This document shows positions 58,131-64,000 of a DNA stretch of 64,000 nt, in pieces. The DNA lies in the NCBI GenBank assembly GCA_003282145.1, contig QBZZ01000005.1:1-64000 (forward strand), given 5' to 3'. Positions within the stretch are counted from its first letter, which is position 1. Each line of letters begins with the position of its first letter. The translations under genes and the position numbers were made by a program. The DNA is from SAR116 cluster bacterium AG-337-N21 (GTDB taxonomy: Bacteria; Pseudomonadota; Alphaproteobacteria; Puniceispirillales; Marisalimonadaceae). The notes beneath the pieces are model-generated. The model did not search any database. It was not told the origin of the DNA and saw only the letters and a program-made list of their open reading frames with translations.

Positions 58131-60050
58131 ATGGCTAAAGTTATCGGTATTGATTTGGGTACTACCAATTCATGTGTATCTGTTATGGATGGAAAATCAC
58201 CAAAAATCATTGAAAATAGTGAGGGTGCAAGAACAACCCCTTCTATGGTTGGTATTACAGATGACGAAAGATTAGTTGGCCAGCCAGCTAAAAGACAAGC
58301 TGTTACTAATCCTGAAAACACCCTCTTTGCAATTAAAAGATTAATTGGAAGGAGGCATGATGATAAATATTCAAAGAAATTTTCTGAATTAGTTCCTTAT
58401 AAAATCATTTCTGCAAAAAACGGAGATGCCTGGGTCCAGGCTAATGGTCAAGATTATGCACCTTCAGAAGTTTCTAGCTTTATCTTAAGAAAACTTAAAG
58501 AAGATGCAGAAGCATTTTTGGGTGAAACAGTTGATAAGGCAGTTATTACTGTCCCAGCTTACTTCAATGACGCTCAAAGACAAGCTACTAAGGACGCTGG
58601 AAAAATAGCAGGTTTAGAAGTTTTAAGGATTATTAATGAGCCAACAGCTGCGGCATTAGCGTATGGTCTTGATAAGAAAGAAAGTGGAACCATAGCTGTA
58701 TACGATCTTGGTGGAGGTACATTTGATGTTTCCATTCTCGAAGTAGGAGACGGAGTTTTTGAGGTTAAATCCACCAATGGAGACACATTCTTAGGTGGTG
58801 AGGATTTTGACCAACGTATTATAGATTATATTGCTGAACAATTTAAAAAAGACAACGGCATTGATTTAAGATCAGACAAATTAGCTCTTCAAAGAATGAA
58901 AGAGGCTGCAGAAAAAGCTAAAATAGAACTTTCAAGTGCAGCTCAAACCGATGTTAATTTGCCTTTTGTTACTGCAGACGCAAGTGGTCCTAAACATTTA
59001 AATGTCAAATTAACGAGATCTCAATATGAAAGTCTTGTTGATGATTTGATTACAAAAAGTATTGATCCTTGTAAAGCGGCCCTTAAAGATGCTGGTGTAA
59101 GTGCCAGTGATATTGATGAAGTAATCTTGGTAGGCGGTATGACCAGAATGCCAAAAATTATTGAAGCTGTTACTTCTTTTTTTAAAACAGAGCCACACAG
59201 AGGTGTTAACCCTGATGAGGTTGTAGCTTCTGGTGCAGCAATTCAGGGTGGCGTTTTAATGGGAGATGTTAAGGACGTCCTTTTACTTGACGTTACACCT
59301 TTATCACTAGGTATTGAAACATTAGGTGGGGTATTCACTAGATTAATTGATCGAAACACAACTATACCTTCAAAAAAATCCCAAATATTTTCAACTGCTG
59401 AAGATAATCAATCTGCTGTTACGATTCGTGTATCTCAAGGTGAAAGGGAAATGGCATCAGACAATAAATCGCTAGGAGAATTTAATCTTGAAGGTATTGC
59501 ATCAGCACCTAGGGGTGTTCCTCAAATAGAAGTGACTTTTGACATTGATGCGAATGGAATAGTCAATGTTAGTGCTCAAGATAAAGCTACTGGTAAAGCT
59601 CATAACATAACTATCCAAGCTTCTGGTGGTCTTGATGATAACGAGATTGAAAGAATGGTTAAAGAAGCTGAGGACAACGCCGAAGCAGATAAAGAAAAAA
59701 GAGAATCTATTGATGTTCGAAATCAAGCTGAATCAATGATACATGGTGCTGAAAAGTCTCTAACTGATTTAGGTGATAAAGCTGATCCTAGTGCTAAAAG
59801 TGAAGTTGAAAATGCAATTGGAGAGGTTAAAACATCGCTCGAAGGCGAAGATATTTCAACTATAAAAGATAAAACGTCGGCTTTATCTGCAGTAATGATG
59901 AAGATGGGAGAAGCAGCTTATAAGGCAAATCAAGAAAATAATCAAGAAAACTCCGAAGAAACTGATACGTCAAATGAGAACAAAGAAGATGTTGTGGATG
60001 CTGACTTTGAAGAGGTAAAGGATAACGAAGAAAAGAAAGACGCTTCATAA
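58131..60050 (+). CDS. dnaK: Chaperone protein DnaK (Hsp70)
   Basis: A 639-residue Hsp70. [17 protein letters not shown] phosphate-1 loop near residue 5, [20 protein letters not shown] near 142, [20 protein letters not shown] near 192, [13 protein letters not shown] near 333, the linker [18 protein letters not shown] near 387 and the substrate domain [13 protein letters not shown]. The C-terminal lid ends in an acidic tail [12 protein letters not shown]. Forms the folding machine with GrpE and DnaJ on either side. Confidence 0.99.
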   Translation: MAKVIGIDLGTTNSCVSVMDGKSPKIIENSEGARTTPSMVGITDDERLVGQPAKRQAVTNPENTLFAIKRLIGRRHDDKYSKKFSELVPYKIISAKNGDAWVQANGQDYAPSEVSSFILRKLKEDAEAFLGETVDKAVITVPAYFNDAQRQATKDAGKIAGLEVLRIINEPTAAALAYGLDKKESGTIAVYDLGGGTFDVSILEVGDGVFEVKSTNGDTFLGGEDFDQRIIDYIAEQFKKDNGIDLRSDKLALQRMKEAAEKAKIELSSAAQTDVNLPFVTADASGPKHLNVKLTRSQYESLVDDLITKSIDPCKAALKDAGVSASDIDEVILVGGMTRMPKIIEAVTSFFKTEPHRGVNPDEVVASGAAIQGGVLMGDVKDVLLLDVTPLSLGIETLGGVFTRLIDRNTTIPSKKSQIFSTAEDNQSAVTIRVSQGEREMASDNKSLGEFNLEGIASAPRGVPQIEVTFDIDANGIVNVSAQDKATGKAHNITIQASGGLDDNEIERMVKEAEDNAEADKEKRESIDVRNQAESMIHGAEKSLTDLGDKADPSAKSEVENAIGEVKTSLEGEDISTIKDKTSALSAVMMKMGEAAYKANQENNQENSEETDTSNENKEDVVDADFEEVKDNEEKKDAS

Positions 60051-60077
60051 ACATTCAGATATACTTAAGGTATAAAA

Positions 60078-61178
60078 ATGGCACGTGATTATTACGATAT
60101 ACTAGGCTTATCTAAATCAGCATCTGACAGTGAAATTAAGTCTTCGTATCGTAAACTAGCTATGAAATATCATCCTGATAGAAATCCTGGTGATAAAAAA
60201 GCCGAAGAAAAGTTCAAAGAAATTTCTGAATCTTACGAAATACTTAAAGATCCACAAAAAAAAGCAGCTTATGATCAGTATGGTCATGCTGCTTTTTCTC
60301 AAGGTTCTAGTGGAGGAGCTTCTGGAGGGTTTTCAGGATTTGGGAGTGGTGGATTTTCTGATATATTTGAAGATATGTTTGGTATGGGAGGTGGTTCTGA
60401 AAGAAGATCAGCATCCACAGGATCAGACTTAAGATATGACTTGTCGGTTTCACTAGAACAAGCTTACTCTGGTGATCAAGTTGAAATTTCTTTGACAGTA
60501 CCAACAAAGTGTGAATCTTGTAATGGCTCAGGAGCTAGTAAAGGATCTCAACCAAAACAATGTAGCCAATGTGGTGGTTATGGAAAAGTAAGAGCCCAAC
60601 AAGGTTTCTTTACAATTGAAAGAACGTGTGCTGCGTGTTCTGGTGCGGGCGAAATTATTGGAGACCCTTGTAGGGTTTGTAAAGGTCAGGGACGAGTTAA
60701 TAAAAATAAGAAACTTTCTGTAAATGTGCCTGCAGGTGTAGATAATGGGACCCGCATTCGCCTTTCAGGTGAGGGAGAAGCTGGTGCAAGAGGCTCATCA
60801 CCCGGAGATTTATATATTTTCATTGATATTAAAGACCACTCTATATTTCAAAGAGATGGCAAGGATACATTTATTGAGGTTCCTGTTTCATTTATCGACG
60901 CTGTTTTAGGAAACTCAATACAAGTTCCTTGTATCGATGGTTCAAAAGCCAAAATGAATTTAAGTTCTGGAACACAAAGTGGTACTCGTTTACGAATGAA
61001 AGGTAAAGGTATGCCTGGACTGCGAGGTGGAGCTAGAGGTGATCAGTATGTTCAAATAAATGTGGAAACGCCAGTTGGTATTTCAAGAAAACAAGAAGAT
61101 TTATTTAAACAGATCAAAGATTTAGGTGTTGACAAAATCAGCCCCAAGACCAGTAGATTTAAAAAACTAATACAATAA
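60078..61178 (+). CDS. dnaJ: Chaperone protein DnaJ (Hsp40)
   Basis: A 366-residue type I J-protein. J domain DYYDILGLSKSASDSEIKSS with the HPD motif in KYHPDRNPGDKKAEEKF, Gly/Phe-rich linker 75-115, and four zinc-finger CxxCxGxG repeats (CESCNGSG, CSQCGGYG, CAACSGAG, CRVCKGQG) between 145 and 205. The C-terminal peptide-binding domain has PAGVDNGTRIRLSGEGEAG and a LRMKGKGMP turn. Stimulates DnaK ATPase. 27 bases after dnaK. Confidence 0.98.
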   Translation: MARDYYDILGLSKSASDSEIKSSYRKLAMKYHPDRNPGDKKAEEKFKEISESYEILKDPQKKAAYDQYGHAAFSQGSSGGASGGFSGFGSGGFSDIFEDMFGMGGGSERRSASTGSDLRYDLSVSLEQAYSGDQVEISLTVPTKCESCNGSGASKGSQPKQCSQCGGYGKVRAQQGFFTIERTCAACSGAGEIIGDPCRVCKGQGRVNKNKKLSVNVPAGVDNGTRIRLSGEGEAGARGSSPGDLYIFIDIKDHSIFQRDGKDTFIEVPVSFIDAVLGNSIQVPCIDGSKAKMNLSSGTQSGTRLRMKGKGMPGLRGGARGDQYVQINVETPVGISRKQEDLFKQIKDLGVDKISPKTSRFKKLIQ

Positions 61179-61228
61179 TTGTTATTATTGTATAACATAA
61201 ATTATGTAATCGTAAAAAAGAGCTAAAT

Positions 61229-62041
61229 ATGAAAAAAATTTCTGTTTCTATTCCAGGTGGAAATGGTCGCATGGGTAAAACGTTACTTGGTTTAATTATA
61301 GAAAATGAAAAATTTAATTTATCTAGTTCCACTTGTTTACCGAATGAAGATGAGGTTGGCATTGATATTGGAATATTAGTTGGTAAGGCCAAGATTTCTA
61401 AAGAATTAAATACTGATACTTCTTCTTTATTTAAAAATTCAGATGTACTCATTGACTTTACCGTTCCAGAGGCAACCATGTTTCACGCAAGAAAATGTTA
61501 TGAAAACAATTTGCCTATAGTAATAGGAACTACTGGATTGAATAAAATTCAAGAACAAGAATTACTTAACTTATCTAAAAAAATTCCTATAGTCTATTCT
61601 GCAAATTTCTCTATAGGGGTGACACTTTTATCTAGTTTAGTTTCAAATTCAACACAAATGTTAGGCGCTGAATGGGATATTGAAATACTAGAGATTCACC
61701 ATAAACATAAAATAGACGCTCCATCGGGTACAGCATTGTTACTTGGAAAATCAGCTGCAGAAGCACGAGGTCAAGATTTATCAAGTGTAAAGTCAGTCTC
61801 AAGAGACGGTATAGTTGGAAAAAGAAAAGAATCCGAAATAGGTTTTGCAGTTTTAAGAGGAGGGGATGTTGTAGGAGAGCATTCAGTAATTTTTTCCAGT
61901 TCTGGAGAACGAATAGAATTAGTTCATAAGGCTAATGACAGGTCAATTTTTGCTTCAGGAGCTTTGAGAGCGTCTCATTGGGTTGCAACAGCAGACCCTG
62001 GTTTATATAGTTTATCAGATGTTCTAACAAACGGTGGTTAG
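61229..62041 (+). CDS. dapB: 4-hydroxy-tetrahydrodipicolinate reductase
   Basis: A 270-residue NAD(P)H-dependent enzyme of lysine/diaminopimelate synthesis. VSIPGGNGRMGKTLLGLIIE near residue 4, DVLIDFTVPEATMFHARKCY near 72, IVIGTTGLNKIQEQELL near 95, IVYSANFSIGVTLLSSLV near 122, EILEIHHKHKIDAPSGTALL near 150 with the catalytic His and Lys, SVSRDGIVGKRKESEIGFA and FASGALRASHWV near 245. Placement after dnaJ is common in alphaproteobacteria. Confidence 0.97.
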   Translation: MKKISVSIPGGNGRMGKTLLGLIIENEKFNLSSSTCLPNEDEVGIDIGILVGKAKISKELNTDTSSLFKNSDVLIDFTVPEATMFHARKCYENNLPIVIGTTGLNKIQEQELLNLSKKIPIVYSANFSIGVTLLSSLVSNSTQMLGAEWDIEILEIHHKHKIDAPSGTALLLGKSAAEARGQDLSSVKSVSRDGIVGKRKESEIGFAVLRGGDVVGEHSVIFSSSGERIELVHKANDRSIFASGALRASHWVATADPGLYSLSDVLTNGG

Positions 62042-62044
62042 GAA

Positions 62045-62599
62045 TCACTGATATTGATTTATTTTGTTACTTATTTCCTTTAGACATTTTTCAGGTTTAA
62101 CCTTCCCATAAAGTCTTGTAGATCGTGTTTGTATATGATTTACATAATAACCATTCTTTCTTTTTAAAAAGAAAATATCTAAAAAACAGCTTGAAAAATA
62201 ATATTGATAACTTTTTAATTTACCTTCTTCTTTGATAAAATCACTTTGTCCCATCTTTTGGATTAATTTTTTTTCAGACCAATTTTTAATTACATCAAGT
62301 TCAAATTTTTTAGTTTTAGGAATATTTATTTTCTTACTAAGAGCAATAGTTTTAACTCTTTGTTTTTGTTTAGGCAAGCTTATTGGTGCCATTTCAATTT
62401 CATTTGAGGGTTTACGTTTATCAATATCAATAATTTTAGTTTTTGTACTTTTTTCTTCTAAACTATTTATTTCTTTATTCTGTCGCGTATCTTTTTTTTT
62501 AGCATCAAGAAAAATGTTTTGATGTTCGAAGGTATGGCATGAGCTAAGAAATAAAATTAAGGCAAAGTTTAAAATAATTTTGTTTAGATTTGATTTCAT
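62045..62599 (-). CDS. Small alphaproteobacterial-type lipoprotein, unknown function
   Basis: A 184-residue protein: signal peptide with lipobox LFLSSC near residue 20, a basic low-complexity linker (30-100), then a compact C-terminal domain IQKMGQSDFIKEEGKLKSYQ followed by YYFSSCFLDIFFL, and ending KPEKCLKEISNKI. The domain resembles BamE/SmpA-like 'G.P....eg....W.Y....C.l.l.ly' proteins with two cysteines. Family assignment is by pattern only. Converges on dapB. Confidence 0.65.
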   Translation of the reverse strand: MKSNLNKIILNFALILFLSSCHTFEHQNIFLDAKKKDTRQNKEINSLEEKSTKTKIIDIDKRKPSNEIEMAPISLPKQKQRVKTIALSKKINIPKTKKFELDVIKNWSEKKLIQKMGQSDFIKEEGKLKSYQYYFSSCFLDIFFLKRKNGYYVNHIQTRSTRLYGKVKPEKCLKEISNKINQYQ

Positions 62600-62660
62600 A
62601 AATGATATTCATAAATATTGTTAACTATTAAGTCTAATTAAAAATTAATTTTTAGGAAAT

Positions 62661-63638
62661 ATGATAATGTCAAATTATCAAGTTTGTTTTATAGGGAATG
62701 CTATTGTAGATATCATTTCTAAATTTTCAGATGAAAATTTAGAAGAACTAAAAATCCCAAAGGGATCTATGCAACTTATAGATGAAAAGTCATCTAATTT
62801 AATTTTAGATTATTTAAAAAATCCAATCATTATCTCTGGTGGTAGTGCAGCAAATACTGCAGTAGGTTTCAGTTCATTTGGAGGAAACTGTTCTTTCATT
62901 GGACAAATAGGTAACGACGATTTTGGAATTTTATTTTCAAACGACCTTAATAATTCAGGTGTGTTTTTTGAAAATAAAATTACTCAGACATTGGAAAAAA
63001 CCTCAAAGAGTATTGTTTTAGTTACTCCTGATGCAGAAAGAAGTATGAATACATATTTAGGAGCAAGTGTTCAATTTAATATAGATTGTATTAACAAAGA
63101 TTTAATTATTAATAGCAAAATAATTTACATAGAAGGCTATTTATTTGATCAAACTGATGCCAAAAAAGCCATTTATTATTGTTGTAAATTAGCTAAAGTC
63201 CATAATTGTAAGGTAGCCTTAAGTTTGTCAGATTCATTTTGTGTTGATAGACATAGAGAAGAATTTTCAGATCTAATTAGTGAATTTGTTGATATTATTT
63301 TTGCTAATGAGGCAGAGATACAAAGTTTATATCAATCGAATTTGCAAGAAAGTTTAAAAAAAATTAAAGAAAATGTAGAGGTTGGAGCAATTACTTTGGG
63401 ATCTAAAGGTTCCATCGTTTTTCAAAATCAGATTGAAAATTTAGTGGCTCCCATTACAGTAAATAATATAGTGGATACAACTGGTGCAGGTGATATATTT
63501 GCTTCGGGGTTTCTGTTTGGTTTAACTAATAAATACTCAATTGAAGATTGTGGAAAATTAGGAAGTAAAGTAGCTGCAGACATAATTAAAAATATAGGCG
63601 CAAGACCCAAAGTTCCACTCAAAACATTTCTTAATTAG
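62661..63638 (+). CDS. PfkB-family carbohydrate/adenosine kinase
   Basis: A 325-residue ribokinase-fold kinase. N-terminal CFIGNAIVDIISKFSDENLE, the substrate glycine patch IISGGSAANTAVGFSSFGGN near 53, FIGQIGNDDFGILFSNDLNN near 80, then VDIIFANEAEI near 208, AITLGSKGSIVF near 245 and the catalytic DTTGAGDIFASGFLFGL near 272 with the base Asp. This arrangement matches alphaproteobacterial proteins annotated adenosine kinase, but substrate cannot be settled. ATG 62661 and ATG 62667 are both plausible after AGGA. Confidence 0.9.
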   Translation: MIMSNYQVCFIGNAIVDIISKFSDENLEELKIPKGSMQLIDEKSSNLILDYLKNPIIISGGSAANTAVGFSSFGGNCSFIGQIGNDDFGILFSNDLNNSGVFFENKITQTLEKTSKSIVLVTPDAERSMNTYLGASVQFNIDCINKDLIINSKIIYIEGYLFDQTDAKKAIYYCCKLAKVHNCKVALSLSDSFCVDRHREEFSDLISEFVDIIFANEAEIQSLYQSNLQESLKKIKENVEVGAITLGSKGSIVFQNQIENLVAPITVNNIVDTTGAGDIFASGFLFGLTNKYSIEDCGKLGSKVAADIIKNIGARPKVPLKTFLN

Positions 63639-64000
63639 AATATAATGAATTATAAGTTGCAATAGATGCAGAATTAACAATGTCTGATACAGAAGAGCCC
63701 ATTTGTACAATTTGAAATGGCTTTTCTCCACCTATCATAAGAGGACCTAAAATTGAACCTCCACCGAGTTTTTGTAATAACTTAAAAGAAATATTAGCAG
63801 ATAAAAGACTTGGCATAATTAAAACATTGGCGGGACCAGAAAGTCTACAAAATGGATAGTTTTCTTTAATTTGATTATAATCTAACGCTACCTCAGGTGT
63901 CATTTCTCCGTCAAACTCGAAATCAACATTCCTATTATTCAATATATTTACTGCTTCTTTTAAGTTTTTTGAGCTAGGTCTGGTTAAGCTTCCAAAATTA
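63631..64000 (-). CDS. maeB: C-terminal part of a phosphotransacetylase-domain enzyme (MaeB/Pta type, partial)
   Basis: The minus-strand frame stays open to the right edge, so the gene continues outside. The visible 122 residues include FEFDGEMTPEVALDYNQIKE, YPFCRLSGPANVLIMPSLLS, LLQKLGGGSILGPLMIGGEK and PFQIVQMGSSVSDIVNSASI, the end of the phosphate acetyl/butyryl-transferase domain. In alphaproteobacteria this exact ending is that of the NADP-dependent malic enzyme MaeB, which carries an inactive Pta-like tail. A stand-alone Pta is the alternative. Overlaps the kinase gene by eight bases. Confidence 0.85.
   Translation of the reverse strand, partial: NFGSLTRPSSKNLKEAVNILNNRNVDFEFDGEMTPEVALDYNQIKENYPFCRLSGPANVLIMPSLLSANISFKLLQKLGGGSILGPLMIGGEKPFQIVQMGSSVSDIVNSASIATYNSLYSN

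Noticed and set aside
61171..61192. Hairpin after dnaJ (TACAATAAT / ATTATTGTA)
   Set aside because: The stem has almost no G/C and no following T-run, so it is a weak terminator candidate at best.

Overview
The window is an AT-rich stretch (roughly 30% GC by eye, not counted) of a bacterial chromosome. It is densely coded, with tiny or overlapping gene junctions. The organism is most likely a streamlined marine alphaproteobacterium of the general SAR11/HIMB59/AEGEAN-169 type. The evidence is a CcrM-type DNA methyltransferase, a replication-origin neighbourhood around hemE with mnmE/mnmG/rsmG/parA/parB and two perfect parS sites, an alphaproteobacterial-type porin, an osmolyte (glycine betaine/proline) ABC transporter and a DMSP-demethylase-like protein. 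Genus and species cannot be fixed from the sequence alone.

Layout. 1-3.0 kb is a sparse accessory-looking patch of small unknown proteins: an ABM-like barrel, a DUF4174-like fusion, a 50-aa membrane peptide and a low-complexity secreted protein. 3.0-5.9 kb is a one-carbon/sulfur cassette: DmdA-like protein, a MetF-like reductase with an apparent frameshift near its 5' end, and a DUF1445 hydro-lyase/D-glutamate-cyclase family protein. 5.9-9.1 kb carries purT, a methyltransferase, an alpha/beta hydrolase and a membrane-anchored unknown. 9.4-12.4 kb is proXWV with an intrinsic terminator between proX and proW. 12.4-16.1 kb makes sugar nucleotides (ugd, galU, phosphomannomutase). 16.2-19.4 kb has malate synthase G and ccrM. 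19.5-25.9 kb has rnhB, moaB, slt, a UDG-family protein, a TPR lipoprotein and ispE, followed by tRNA-Gln(TTG) and about 740 bp with only decayed coding remnants. 26.7-30.5 kb has a degenerate OmpR-type regulator, a GTP cyclohydrolase II fusion, yggS and a porin. 30.6-35.2 kb has a DUF3576 lipoprotein, leuS, lptE and holA.

35.2-45.5 kb is the origin region. parB, parA, rsmG, mnmG, mnmE, rho, hemJ and hemE all run leftward. After a 280-bp non-coding gap, coaE and dnaQ run rightward, with secB facing them. The gap holds a perfect DnaA box (TTATTCACA), several near-matches, and five tandem TAG triplets flanked by an AT-rich tract, arranged like the DnaA-trio unwinding element of bacterial origins. 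It is the best oriC candidate in the window. Two perfect 16-bp parS sites lie 3-6 kb to its left.

45.5-50.7 kb has a Tim44-like protein, an Smr protein and a histidine operon (hisB-hisH-GNAT-hisA-hisF-hisE-hinT). 50.7-57.3 kb has gshB, a BON lipoprotein, rsmI, an LppC/LpoA-like lipoprotein, hemW, rdgB and rph. 57.4-62.0 kb is the heat-shock group grpE-dnaK-dnaJ followed by dapB, with sigma-32-like promoters before grpE and dnaK. The window ends with a small lipoprotein, a PfkB-family (adenosine-type) kinase and the C-terminal part of a phosphotransacetylase-domain enzyme (maeB/pta type).

I saw no CRISPR array, insertion sequence, intact prophage or obvious new defence system. The most notable items are the oriC candidate, the frameshifted metF in the dmdA cassette, the degenerate regulator, and the UDG homologue lacking expected catalytic and cluster residues.
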